A DNA stretch of 64,000 bases from Taudactylus pleione (lineage: Eukaryota > Chordata > Amphibia > Anura > Myobatrachidae), in contig JAUIMM010000579.1 of assembly GCA_031769625.1 (NCBI GenBank), positions 682,001 through 746,000 on the forward strand. Direction: 5' to 3'. The notes beneath the pieces are model-generated. The model saw nothing but the letters and a program-made list of their open reading frames with translations. It searched no databases and was not told where the DNA came from. Shown piece by piece: positions 13,016 through 27,229 of the stretch; position 1 is the first letter of the stretch; each line of letters starts with the position of its first letter. A program made the translations under genes and the position numbers.

Positions 13016-16000
13016 TACATCCCTAAACTGTATCTTACTACATCCCTGCACTGTATTACTACATCCCTGCACTGTATCCTACTGCATCCCTGCACTGTAT
13101 CCTTCTACATCCCTGCTCTGTATCCTACTACATCCCTGCACAGCATTAATACATCTCTGCACTGTATTACTACATCACTGCACGGTATTACTTCATCCGT
13201 GCACTGTATCCTACTACATCCCTGCACTGTATTACTACATCCCTGCACTGTATTACTACATCCCTACACTGTATCTTTCCACATCCCTGCACTGTATCCT
13301 ACTACATCCCTGCACTGTAGTACTACATCCCTGCACTGTATTACTACATCCCTGCACTGTATCCTAGTACATCCCTGCACTGTATTATACTACATCCCTG
13401 CACTGTTTTTCTACATCCCTACACTGTATCCTACTACATCCCTGCACAGTATTACTACATCCCTGCACTGTATTACTACATCCCTGCAATGTATCCTACT
13501 ATATCCCTATACTATATTACTACATCCATGCACTGTAGCCTACTCCATCCCTGCACTGTATTACAGCATCCCTGCACTGTATTACTACATCCCTGCACTG
13601 AAGTAATACATATCTGCAATGTATTTCTACATTCCTGCACTGTATCCTACTACATCCCTGCACTGTATCCCACTACATCCCTGCTCTGTATTTCTACATC
13701 CCTGCACTGTATCCTTTTACATCCCTGCATTGTATTACTACATCCCTGCACTGTATCCTACTACATCCGTTCACTGTATTAATACATCCCTGCACTGTAT
13801 CGTAATACATCCCTGCACTGTATTACTACATCCCTGCACTGTATTACTACATGTCTGCACTGTATCCTACTACATCCCTGAACGGTATTACTACATCCGT
13901 GCACTTTATTACTACATCCCTGCACTGTATTACTACATCCCTGCACTGTATCCTACTACATCCCTGCACTGTATCCTACTACATCCCTGCACTGTATTAC
14001 TACATCCCTGCACTGTATTACTACATGTCTGCACTGTATCCTACTACATCCCTGAATGGTATTACTACATCCGTGCACTGTATTACTACATCCATGCACT
14101 GTATTACTACATCCCTGCACTGTATCCTACTATATCCCTATGCTGTATTACTACATCCCTGCACTTTATTACTACATCCCTGCACTGTATTACTACATCC
14201 CTGCACTGTATCCTACTACATCCCTGCACTGTATTACTTCATCTCTGCACTGTATCCTTCTACATCCCTGCACTGTATTACTACATCCCTGCACTGTATC
14301 CTACTACATCCCTATACTATATTACTACAACTGTGCACTGTTTCCTACTGCATTCCTGCACTGTACTACTACATCCCTGCACTGTATTACTACATCCCTG
14401 CACTGCATTCTACTACATCCCTGCACTGTATGCTGCTACACCCTGCACTGTATCCTACTACATCCCTGCACTGTATCCTACCTCATCCCTGCACTGTATC
14501 CTACCTAATCCCTGCACTATATCCTATTGCATCCATTCACTGTATCCTACTACATCCCTGCACTGTATCCTAGTACATCCCTGCACTGTATTATACTACA
14601 TCCCTGCACTGTTTTTCTACATCCCTACACTGTATCCTACTACATCCCTGCACAGTATTACTACATCCCTGCACTGTATTACTACATCCCTGCAATGTAT
14701 CCTACTATATCCCTATACTATATTACTACATCCATGCACTGTAGCCTACTCCATCCCTGCACTGTATTACAGCATCCCTGCACTGTATTACTACATCCCT
14801 GCACTGAAGTAATACATATCTGCAATGTATTTCTACATTCCTGCACTGTATCCTACTACATCCCTGCACTGTATCCCACTACATCCCTGCTCTGTATTTC
14901 TACATCCCTGCACTGTATCCTTTTACATCCCTGCACTGTATTACTACATCCCTGCACTGTATCCTACTACATCCGTTCACTGTATTACTACATCCCTGCA
15001 CTGTATCGTACTACATCCCTGCACTGTATTACTACATCCCTGCACTGTATTACTACATGTCTGCACTGTATCCTACTACATCCCTGAATGGTATTACTAC
15101 ATCCGTGCACTTTATTACTACATCCCTGCACTGTATTACTACATCCCTGCACTGTATCCTACTACATCCCTGCACTGTATTACTACATCCCTGCACTGTA
15201 TTACTACATGTCTGCACTGTATCCTACTACATCCCTGAACGGTATTACTACATCCGTGCACTGTATTACTACATCCATGCACTGTATTACTACATCCCTG
15301 CACTGTATCCTACTATATCCCTATGCTGTATTACTACATCCCTGCACTTTACTACATCCCTGCACTGTATTACTTCTTCTCTGCACTGTATCCTTCTACA
15401 TCCCTGCACTGTATTACTACATCCCTGCACTGTATCCTACTACATCCCTATACTATATTACTACATCTGTGCACTGTTTCCTACTGCATTCCTGCACTGT
15501 ATTACTACATCCCTGCACTGTATTACTACATCCCTGCACTGCATCCTACTACATCCCTGCACTGTATGCTGCTACACCCTGCACTGTATCCTACTACATC
15601 CCTGCACTGTATCCTACCTCATCCCTGCACTGTATCCTACCTCATCCCTGCACTATATCCTATTGCATCCATTCACTGTATCCTACTACATCCCTGCACT
15701 GTATTACTACATCTCTGCACTGTATACTACTACATCCCTTCACTGTATTAATATATTCCCTACACTGTATCCTACTACATCCCTGCACTGTATTACTGCA
15801 TCCCTGCACTGTATCCTTCTACGTCCCTGCACTGTATTACTACATCCCTGCACTGTATCCTACTACAAAACCTGCACTGTACCCTATTATATCCCTGCAC
15901 TGTATTACTACATCCTTGCACTGTATCCTACTACATCCCTTCACTGTATCCTACTACATCCCTCCACTGTATTATTACATCCCTGCACTGTATCCTACTA

Positions 16001-17018
16001 CATCCCTGTACTGTATCCTACAACATCACTGCACTGTATTACTACATCCCTACACTGTATCCTACTACATCCTTGCACTGTATTACTACATCCCTTCACT
16101 GTATCCTACTACATCCCTGAACTGTATTACTACATCCCAGCTCTGTATCCTACTACATACCAGCACTGTATTACTACATCCCTGCACTGCATTACTACAT
16201 CCCTGCACTGTATCCTACTACATACCTGCTCTGTATTACTACATCCCAGCACTGTATTACTACTTCATCTCTGCACTGTATTATTACTACTTCCCTGCAA
16301 TGTATCCTACTATATCCCTGCATTGTATTACTACATCCCTGCACTGTATCCTACTACATCCCTGCACTGTATTAATACATCCCTGCACTGTATTCTACTA
16401 CATCACTGCACTGTTTTACTTCATCCCTGCACTGCATCCTACTACATCCCTGCACTGTATCCTACTACATCCCTTCACTGTATCCTACTACATCCCTTCA
16501 CTGTATCCTACTACATCCCTGCACTGTATCACTACATCCCTGCAATGTATCCTACTACATCCCTGCGCTGTAGCCTACTACATCCCTGCAATGTATTACT
16601 ACATCCCTGCACTGTATCCTACTACATCCCTGCACTGTATTACTACATCCCTGCACTGTATCCTACTACATCCCTGCACTGTATTACTACATCCCTTCAC
16701 TGTATCCTACTACATCCCTGCACTGTATTACCACATCCCTGCACTGTATTACTACATCCCTGCACTGTATCCTACTACATCCCTGCACTGTATCCTACTA
16801 CATCCCTGCACTGTATCCTACTACATCCCTGCACTGTTCTACTACATCCCTGCACTGTATCCTACTACATCCCTGCACTGTATTAATAAATCCCTGCACT
16901 GTTTCCTACTACATTCCTGCACTGTATTACTACATCCATGCACTGTATCCTACTACATCCCTGCACTGTATTACTACATCCTTGCACTGTATTACTACAT
17001 CCCTGCACTGTATCCTAC
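13016..17018. repeat. 4003 bp higher-order repeat, copy 2
   Basis: This is the direct neighbour and near-identical partner of 9013-13015. It has the same internal 1206 bp sub-duplication (GAAGTAAT at 13600 and 14806) and the same 132 bp shortening near 13,340. A partial third copy follows to about 17348, where the sequence switches to the longer block A-like version. Confidence 0.92.
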
Positions 17019-19080
17019 TACATCCCTAAACTGTATCTTACTAAATCCCTGCACTGTATTACTACTTCCCTGCACTGTATCCTACTGCATCCCTGCACTG
17101 TATCCTTCTACATCCCTGCTCTGTATCCTACTACATCCCTGCACAGTATTAATACATCTCTGCACTGTATTACTACATCACTGCACGGTATTACTTCATC
17201 CCTGCAATGTATCCTACTACATCCCTGCACTGTATTACTACATCCCTGCACTGTATTACTACATCCCTACACTGTATCTTTCCACATCCCTGCACTGTAT
17301 CCTACTACATCCCTGCACTGTAGTACTACATCCCTGCACTGTATTACTACATCCCTGTACTGTATCCTACTACATCCCTTCACTATATCCTACTACATCC
17401 CTGCATTGTGTTACTACATCCCAGCACTGTATCCTACTACATCCATGCACTGTATTACTACATCCCTGCACTGTATTACTACATCCCTGCACTGTATCCT
17501 AGTACATCCCTGCACTGTATTATACTACATCCCTGCACTGTTTTTCTACTTCCCTACACTGTATCCTACTACATCCCTGCACAGTATTACTACATCCCTG
17601 CACTGTATTACTACATCCCTGCACTGTATCCTACTATATCCCTATACTATATTACTACATCCATGCACTGTATCCTACTGCATCCCTGCACTGTATTACA
17701 GCATCCCTGCACTGTGTTACTACATCCCTGCACTGAAGTAATACATATCTGCAATGTATTTCTACATTCCTGCACTGTATCCTACTACATCCCTGCACTG
17801 TATCCCACTACATCCCTGCTCTGTATTTCTACATCCCTGCACTGTATCCTTTTACATCCCTGCACTGTATTACTACATCCCTGCACTGTATCCTACTACA
17901 TCCGTTCACTGTATTACTACATCCCTGCACTGTATCGTACTACATCCCTGCACTGTATTACTACATCCCTGCACTGTATTACTACATGTCTGCACTGTAT
18001 CCTACTACATCCCTTAACGGTATTACAACATCCGTGCACTTTATTACTACATCCCTGCACTGTATTACTACATCCCTGCACTGTATCCTACTACATCCCT
18101 GCACTGTATTACCACATCCCTGCACTGTATTACTACATGTCTGCACTGTATCCTACTACATCCCTGAACGGTATTACTACATCCATGCACTGTATTACTA
18201 CATCCCTGCACTGTATCCTACTATATCCCTATGCTGTATTACTACATCCCTGCACTTTATTACTACATCCCTGCACTGTATTACTACATCCCTGCACTGT
18301 ATCCTACTACATCCCTGCACTGTATTACTTCATCTCTGCACTGTATCCTTCTACATCCCTGCACTGTATTACTACATCCCTGCACTGTATCCTACTACAT
18401 CCCTATACTATATTACTACATCTGTGCACTGTTTCCTACTGCATTCCTGCACTGTATTACTACATCCCTGCACTGTATTACTACATCCCTGCACTGCATC
18501 CTACTACATCCCTGCACTGTATGCTGCTACACCCTGCACTGTATCCTACTACATCCCTGCACTGTATCCTACCTCATCCCTGCACTGTATCCTACCTCAT
18601 CCCTGCACTGTATCCTACTACATCCATTCACTGTATCCTACTACATCCCAGCACTGTATTACTACATCTCTGCACTGTATACTACTACATCCCTTCACTG
18701 TATTAATACATTCCCTACACTGTATCCTACTACATCCCTGCACTGTATTACTGCATCCCTGCACTGTGTCCTTCTACGTCCCTGCACTGTATTACTACAT
18801 CCCTGCACTGTATCCTACTACAAAACCTGCACTGTACCCTATTATATCCCTGCACTGTATTACTACATCCTTGCACTGTATCCTACTACATCCCTTCACT
18901 GTATCCTACTACATCCCTGCACTGTATTATTACATCCCTGCACTGTATCCTACTACATCCCTGTACTGTATCCTACAACATCACTGCACTGTATTACTAC
19001 ATCCCTGCACTGTATCCTACTACATCCTTGCACTGTATTACTACATCCCTTCACTGTATCCTACTACATCCCTGAACTGT
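17019..19080. repeat. Partial third 4003 bp unit followed by block C-type sequence
   Basis: To about 17348 this continues the 4003 bp register. It then contains the ~132 bp (CATTGTGTTAC and CCATGCACTG units) that copies 1 and 2 of the 4003 bp repeat lack, as in block A. GAAGTAAT is at 17735 and the AAAA unit at 18822. The region most like it elsewhere is 38.6-40.6 kb, about 21.6 kb away. Confidence 0.8.
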
Positions 19081-20300
19081 ATTACTACATCCCTGCACTG
19101 TATCCTACTACATCCCTGCACTGTATCCTACTATATACCTATACTGTATTACTACATCCTTGCACTGTATCCTACTGCATCCCTGTACTGTATTACTACT
19201 TCATCTCTGCACTGTATTATTACTACTTCCCTGCAATGTATCCTACTATATCCCTGCATTGTATTACTACATCCCTGCACTGTATCCTACTACATCACTG
19301 CACTGTATTAATACATCCCTGCACTGTATTCTACTACATCACTGCACTGTTTTACTACATCCCTGCACTGTATCCTACTACATCCCTGCACTGTATCCTA
19401 CTATATACCTATACTGTATTACTACATCCTTGCACTGTATCCTACTGCATCCCTGCACTGTACTACTACATCCCTGCACTATATTACTACATCCCTGTAC
19501 TGTATTACTGCATCAGTGCAGTGTGTTACTACATCCCTGCACAGTATACTACTACAACCCTGCACTGTATCCTACTACATCCCTGCACTGTATTACTACA
19601 TCCCTGCACTGTATTACTACATCCCTGCACTGTATCCTACTACATCCCTGCACTGTATTACTACATCCCTGCACTGTATCGTACTACATGCCTGAACTGT
19701 ATTACTACATCCCTGCACTGTATTACTACATCCCTGCACTGTATCCTACTACATCCCTTTACTTTATTACTACATCCGTGCACTTTATTACTACATAACT
19801 GCACTGTATTACTACATCCCTGCATTGTATCCTACTACATCCCCGCACTGTATTACTGCATCCCTGCACTGTATCCTACTACATCCCTGCACTGTATCCT
19901 ACTACATCCATGCACTGTATCCTGCTATATCCCTGCACTGTATTACTACATCACTGCACTGTATCCTACCTCATCCCTCCACTGTATCATACCTCATCCC
20001 TGCACTGTATCCTACCTCATCCCTGCACTACATCCTACTACAACCCTGCACAGTATCCTACTATATCCCTGCACTGTATCCTACTACATCTCTGCACTGT
20101 ATCCTACTACATCCCTGCACTGTATTACTACATCCCTACACTGTATCCTACTACATCCCTGCACTGTATTACTGCATCCCTTCACAGTATCCTACTACAT
20201 CCCTGCACTGTATTACTACATCCCTGCAATGTATCCTACTACATCCCTTCACTGTATCCTACTACATCCCTGTACTGTATTACTACATCCCTGCACTGTA
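19081..20300. repeat. Block D, shared with 34-37 kb
   Basis: Units here include GCAGTGTGTTAC with ACAGTATACTAC (near 19,520), also found near 34,310 and 36,540, and a run of CCTACCTCATCC units near 19,965-20,030. The TGCGACTACA variant at 20301 recurs at 37414 (offset 17113), and similarity runs back to about 19.9 kb / 37.0 kb. Confidence 0.72.
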
Positions 20301-20740
20301 TGCGACTACATCCCTGTACTGTATCCTATATCATCACTGCACTGTATTACTACATCGCTGCACTGTATCCTACTACATCCCTGAACTGTATTACTACATC
20401 CCTGCACTGTATTACTACATGTCTGCACTGTATCCTACTACATCCCTGCACTGTATTACTGCATCCATGCACTGTATCCTACTAAATCCCTCCACTGTAT
20501 TACTACATCCCTGCACTGTATGCGACTACATCCCTGTACTGTATCCTATATCATCACTGCACTGTATTACTACATCGCTGCACTGTATCCTACTACATCC
20601 CTGAACTGTATTACTACATCCCTGCACTGTAATACTACATGTCTGCACTGTATCCTACTACATCCCTGCACTGTATTACTGCATCCATGCACTGTATCCT
20701 ACTACATCCCTCCACTGTATTACTACATCTCTACACTGTA
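20301..20740. repeat. 220 bp tandem duplication
   Basis: TGCGACTACA followed by CCTATATCATCACTG starts at 20301 and again at 20521. The downstream variants CATGTCTGCACTG and TGCATCCATGCACTG keep the same 220 bp spacing. The period equals ten average units, or five 44 bp pairs. Small differences separate the copies, such as CTAAATCC near 20,484 against CTACATCC near 20,704. Confidence 0.87.
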
Positions 20741-21745
20741 TCCTACTACATTCCTATACTATATTACTACATCTGTGCACTGTTTCCTACTGCATCCCTG
20801 CACATTATTACTACATCCCTGCACTGTATTCCTACATCCCTGCAGTGTATCCTACTACATCCCTGCACTATATCCTACTATATCCATGCACTGTATCCTG
20901 CTATATCCCTGCACTGTATTACTACATCCCTGCACTGTATCCTACCACATCCCTGCACTGTGTCCTACCTCATCCCTGCACTGTATCCTACCTCATCCCT
21001 GCACTATGTCCTACCACATCACTGCACTGTATCCTACTACATCCCTGCACTGTATCCTAATACATCTCTGCACTGTATCCTACTACATCCCTGCACTGTA
21101 TTACTACATCCCTACACTGTATCCTACTACATCCCTGCACTGTATTACTGCATCCATACACTGTATCCTACTACATCCCAGCACTGTACCCTTCTATATC
21201 CCTGCACTGTATTACTACATCCCTGCAATGTATACTACTACATCCCTTCAAGTATCCTACTACATCCCTGCACTGTATTACTACATCCCTGCACTGTATC
21301 CGACTACATCCCTGTACTGTATCCAATAACATCACTGCACTGTATTACTACATCCCTGCACTGTATTACTACATCCCTGCACTGTATCCTACTACATCCC
21401 TTCACTGTATCCTACTACATCCCTGCACTGTATCCTACTGCATCCCTGCACTGTATTGCTGCATCCCTGAACTGTATTACTACATCCCTGCACTGTATTA
21501 CTACATCTCTGCAATGTATTACTACATCCCTGCACTGTATCCTACTAGATCCCTGCACTGTATCGTACTACATACCTGCACTGTATCCTACTACATCCCT
21601 GCACTGTATCCTACTACATCCCTGCACTGTATCCTACTACATCCCTGCACTGTATTACTACATCCCTGCACTGTATCCTACTACATCCCTGCACTGTATT
21701 ACTACATCCCTGCACTGTATCATACTACATCCCTGAACTGTATTA
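20641..21745. repeat. Block E, duplicated at about 25877-26960
   Basis: Landmarks recur at an offset of 5236: TTCCTACATCC at 20829 and 26065, and CCAATAACATC at 21323 and 26559. The offset drops to 5215 by 21745 / 26960, so one copy has gained or lost a 21 bp unit. Both copies share the truncated unit reading CTTCAAGTATCC (near 21,247 and 26,482), which has lost bases around the ACTG position. Confidence 0.78.
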
Positions 21746-22385
21746 CAACATCCCTGCACTGTATTACTACATGTCTGCACTGTATCCTACTACATCCCTG
21801 AATTGTATTACTACATCTGTGTACTGTATTACTACAACCTTGCACTGTATTCCACTACATCACTGCACTGTATCCTACTACATCCATGCACTGTATCCTA
21901 CTACATCCCTGCACTGTATTACTACATCCCTGCACTGTATCCTACTACATCCCTATGCTGTATTACTACATCCGTGCACTTTATTACTACATCCCTGCAC
22001 TGTATTACTACATCTCTGCACTGTATCCTACTACATCCCTGCACTTTATTACTGCATCCCTACACTGTATCCTACTACATCTCTGCACTGTATTACTACA
22101 TCCCTGCACTGTATCCTACTACATCCCTATACTATATTACTACATCTGTGCACTGTTTCCTACTGCATCCCTGCACTGTATTACTACATCCCTGCACTGT
22201 ATCGTACTACATGCCTGAACTGTATTACTACATCCCTGCACTGTATTACTACATCCCTGCACTGTATCCTACTACATCCCTTTACTTTATTACTACATCC
22301 GTGCACTTTATTACTACATAACTGCACTGTATCCGACTACATCCCTGTACTGTATTACTACATCCCTGCACTGTATCTGACTACA
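21300..22385. repeat. ~1056 bp duplication, copy 1
   Basis: TTACAACATCC occurs at about 21745 and 22801. Many nearby variants keep the same 1056 bp spacing, equal to 48 average units. Near the left edge the spacing is 1087 (CCAATAACATC at 21323 and 22410), so the first copy holds an extra 31 bp net, including an additional CTGAACTG unit. Confidence 0.82.
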
Positions 22386-23381
22386 TCCCTGTACTGTATC
22401 CAATAACATCACTGCACTGTATTACTACATCCCTGCACTGTATTACCACATCCCTGCACTGTATCCTACTACATCCCTTCACTGTATCCTACTACATCCC
22501 TGCACTGTATCCTACTGCATCCCTGCACTGTATTGCTGCATCCCTGCACTGTATTACTACATCTCTGCAATGTATTACTACATCCCTGCACTGTATCCTA
22601 CTAGATCCCTGCACTGTATCGTACTACATCCCTGCACTGTATCCTACTACATCCCTGCACTGTATCCTACTACATCCCTGCACTGTATCCTACTACATCC
22701 CTGCACTGTATTACTACATCCCTGCACTGTATCCTACTACATCCCTGCACTGTATTACTACATCCCTGCACTGTATCATACTACATCCCTGAACTGTATT
22801 ACAACATCCCTGCACTGTATTACTACATGTCTGCACTGTATCCTACTACATCCCTGAATTGTATTACTACATCTGTGTACTGTATTACTACAACCTTGCA
22901 CTGTATTCCACTACATCACTGCACTGTATCCTACTACATCCATGCACTGTATCCTACTACATCCCTGCACTGTATTACTACATCCCTGCACTGTATCCTA
23001 CTACATCCCTATGCTGTATTACTACATCCGTGCACTTTATTACTACATCCCTGCACTGTATTACTACATCCCTGCACTGTATCCTACTACATCCCTGCAC
23101 TTTATTACTGCATCCCTGCACTGTATCCTACTACATCTCTGCACTGTATTACTACATCCCTGCACTGTATCCTACTACATCCCTATACTATATTACTACA
23201 TCTGTGCACTGTTTCCTACTGCATCCCTGCACTGTATTACTACATCCCTGCACTGTATCGTACTACATGCCTGAACTGTATTACTACATCCCTGCACTGT
23301 ATTACTACATCCCTGCACTGTATCCTACTACATCCCTTTACTTTATTACTACATCTGTGCACTTTATTACTACATAACTGC
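22386..23381. repeat. ~1056 bp duplication, copy 2
   Basis: This is the partner of the preceding block. It also belongs to the first copy of the 1791 bp duplication from about 22745 onward, so two independent duplications overlap here. After about 23381 (copy 1 equivalent 22325) the units differ. Confidence 0.8.
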
Positions 23382-24535
23382 ACTGTATTACTACATCCCT
23401 GCATTGTATCCTACTACATCCCTGCACTGTATTACTGCATCCCTGCACTGTATCCTACTACATCCCTGCACTGTATCCTACTACATCCATGCACTGTATC
23501 CTGCTATATCCCTGCACTGTATTACTACATCACTGCACTGTATCCTACCTCATCCCTCCACTGTATCATACCTCATCCCTGCACTGTATCCTACCTCATC
23601 CCTGCACTATATCCTACTACAACCCTGCACAGTATCCTACTATATCCCTGCACTGTTTCCTACTACATCTCTGCACTGTATCCTACTACATCCCTGCACT
23701 GTATTACTACATCCCTACACTGTATCCTACTACATCCCTGCACTGTATTACTGCATCCCTTCACAGTATCCTACTACATCCCTGCACTGTATTACTACAT
23801 CCCTGCAATGTATCCTACTACATCCCTTCACTGTATCCTACTACATCACTGTACTGGATTACTACATCCCTGCACTGTATGCGACTACATCCCTGTACTG
23901 TATCCTATGTCATCACTGCACTGTATTACTACATCGCTGCACTGTATCCTACTACATCCCTGAACTGTATTACTACATCCCTGCACTGTATTACTACATG
24001 TCTGCACTGTATCCTACTACATCCCTATACTGTATTACTACATCCATGCACTTTATTACTACATCACTGCACTGTATTACTACATCCCTGCACTGTATCC
24101 TACTACATCCCTGCACTGTATTACTGCATCCATGCACTGTATCCTACTACATCCCTCCACTGTATTACTACATCCCTACACTGTATCCTACTACATTCCT
24201 ATACTATATTACTACATCTGTGCACTGTTTCCTACTGCATCCCTGCACTTTATTACTACATCCCTGCACTGTATTCCTACATCCCTGCAGTGTATCCTAC
24301 TACATCCCTGCACTATATCCTACTATATCCATGCACTGTATCCTGCTATATCCCTGCACTGTATTACTACATCCCTGCACTGTATCCTACCACATCCCTG
24401 CACTGTGTCCTACCTCATCCCTGCACTGTATTCTACCTCATCCCTGCACTATGTCCAACCACATCCCTGCACTGTATCCTACTACATCCCTGCACTGTAT
24501 CCTACTACATCTCTGCACTGTACCCTACTACGTCC
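22745..24535. repeat. 1791 bp tandem duplication, copy 1
   Basis: TTACAACATCC at 22801 and 24592, and a long series of shared variants, keep a constant 1791 bp spacing, including a CCTATGTCATCACTG unit (near 23,906 and 25,697) and a GTACTGGATTAC unit. Only scattered substitutions were seen, for example CCTCCACTG near 23,555 against CCTCCTCTG near 25,346. Confidence 0.88.
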
Positions 24536-26330
24536 CTGCACTGTATTACTACATCCCTGCACTGTATCATACTACATCCCTGAACTGTATTACAACATCC
24601 CTGCACTGTATTACTACATGTCTGCACTGTATCCTACTACATCCCTGAATTGTATTACTACATCTGTGTACTGTATTACTACAACCTTGCACTGTATTCC
24701 ACTACATCACTGCACTGTATCCTACTACATCCATGCACTGTATCCTACTACATCCCTGCACTGTATTACTACATCCCTGCACTGTATCCTACTACATCCC
24801 TATGCTGTATTACTACATCCGTGCACTTTATTACTACATCCCTGCACTGTATTACTACATCCCTGCACTGTATCCTACTACATCCCTGCACTTTATTACT
24901 GCATCCCTGCACTGTATCCTACTACATCTCTGCACTGTATTACTACATCCCTGCACTGTATCCTACTACATCCCTATACTATATTACTACATCTGTGCAC
25001 TGTTTCCTACTGCATCCCTGCACTGTATTACTACATCCCTGCACTGTATCGTACTACATGCCTGAACTGTATTACTACATCCCTGCACTGTATTACTACA
25101 TCCCTGCACTGTATCCTACTACATCCCTTTACTTTATTACTACATCTGTGCACTTTATTACTACATAACTGCACTGTATTACTACATCCCTGCATTGTAT
25201 CCTACTACATCCCTGCACTGTATTACTGCATCCCTGCACTGTATCCTACTACATCCCTGCACTGTATCCTACTACATCCATGCACTGTATCCTGCTATAT
25301 CCCTGCACTGTATTACTACATCACTGCACTGTATCCTACCTCATCCCTCCTCTGTATCATACCTCATCCCTGCACTGTATCCTACCTCATCCCTGCACTA
25401 TATCCTACTACAACCCTGCACAGTATCCTACTATATCCCTGCACTGTTTCCTACTACATCTCTGCACTGTATCCTACTACATCCCTGCACTGTATTACTA
25501 CATCCCTACACTGTATCCTACTACATCCCTGCACTGTATTACTGCATCCCTTCACAGTATCCTACTACATCCCTGCACTGTATTACTACATCCCTGCAAT
25601 GTATCCTACTACATCCCTTCACTGTATCCTACTACATCACTGTACTGGATTACTACATCCCTGCACTGTATGCGACTACATCCCTGTACTGTATCCTATG
25701 TCATCACTGCACTGTATTACTACATCGCTGCACTGTATCCTACTACATCCCTGAACTGTATTACTACATCCCTGCACTGTATTACTACATGTCTGCACTG
25801 TATCCTACTACATCCCTATACTGTATTACTACATCCATGCACTTTATTACTACATCACTGCACTGTATTACTACATCCCTGCACTGTATCCTACTACATC
25901 CCTGCACTGTATTACTGCATCCATGCACTGTATCCTACTACATCCCTCCACTGTATTACTACATCCCTACACTGTATCCTACTACATTCCTATACTATAT
26001 TACTACATCTGTGCACTGTTTCCTACTGCATCCCTGCACTTTATTACTACATCCCTGCACTGTATTCCTACATCCCTGCAGTGTATCCTACTACATCCCT
26101 GCACTATATCCTACTATATCCATGCACTGTATCCTGCTATATCCCTGCACTGTATTACTACATCCCTGCACTGTATCCTACCACATCCCTGCACTGTGTC
26201 CTACCTCATCCCTGCACTGTATTCTACCTCATCCCTGCACTATGTCCAACCACATCCCTGCACTGTATCCTACTACATCCCTGCACTGTATCCTACTACA
26301 TCTCTGCACTGTACCCTACTACGTCCCTGC
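24536..26330. repeat. 1791 bp tandem duplication, copy 2
   Basis: This copy directly follows its partner. Near 26,335 it changes from the expected CTACATCC unit to a CTGCATCCATACACTG unit, which matches block E (about 21.1 kb). The right boundary is therefore a switch between two block types. Confidence 0.86.
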
Positions 26331-27229
26331 ACTGTATTACTGCATCCATACACTGTATCCTACTACATCCCTGCACTGTATTACTGCATCCATACACTGT
26401 ATCCTACTACATCCCAGCACTGTACCCTTCTATATCCCTGCACTGTATTACTACATCCCTGCAATGTATACTACTACATCCCTTCAAGTATCCTACTACA
26501 TCCCTGCACTGTATTACTACATCCCTGCACTGTATCCGACTACATCCCTGTACTGTATCCAATAACATCACTGCACTGTATTACTACATCCCTGCACTGT
26601 ATTACTACATCCCTGCACTGTATCCTACTACATCCCTTCACTGTATCCTACTACATCCCTGCACTGTATCCTACTGCATCCCTGCACTGTATTGCTGCAT
26701 CCCTGAACTGTATTACTACATCCCTGCACTGTATTACTACATCTCTGCAATGTATTACTACATCCCTGCACTGTATCCTACTAGATCCCTGCACTGTATC
26801 ATACTACATCCCTGCACTGTATCCTACTACATCCCTGCACTGTATCCTACTACATCCCTGCACTGTATCCTACTACATCCCTGCACTGTATCCTACTACA
26901 TCCCTGCACTGTATTACTACATCCCTGCACTGTATCATACTACATCCCTGAACTGTATTACAACATCCCTGCACTGTATTACTACATGTCTGCACTGTAT
27001 CCTACTACATCCCTGAATTGTATTACTACATCTGTGTACTGTATTACTACAACCTTGCACTGTATCCCACTACATAACTGCACTGTATCCTACTACATCC
27101 ATGCACTGTATCCTACTACATCCCTGCACTGTATTACTACAACCCTGCACTGTATCCTACTACATCCCTATGCTGTATTAGTACATCCGTGCACTTTATT
27201 ACTACATCCCTCCACTGTATTACTACATC
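26331..27229. repeat. Block E tail and fourth TTACAACATCC copy
   Basis: The region continues the second block E copy and contains the fourth TTACAACATCC landmark at about 26960, 2368 bp after the third. Units after it (ACATGTCTGCACTG, CTGTGTACTG, CTACAACCTTG) follow the order seen after the earlier three copies. Confidence 0.72.

Noticed and set aside
15088..17502. 804-codon open frame on the plus strand, and similar frames of 537-767 codons elsewhere
   Set aside because: The repeat consensus has no stop in any plus-strand frame, so long frames arise without selection. Overlapping frames are open at once (15057-16886 and 15088-17502), 23 bp units shift the frame irregularly, and variants and indels fall at all codon positions. 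No promoter, splice or polyadenylation context was seen.
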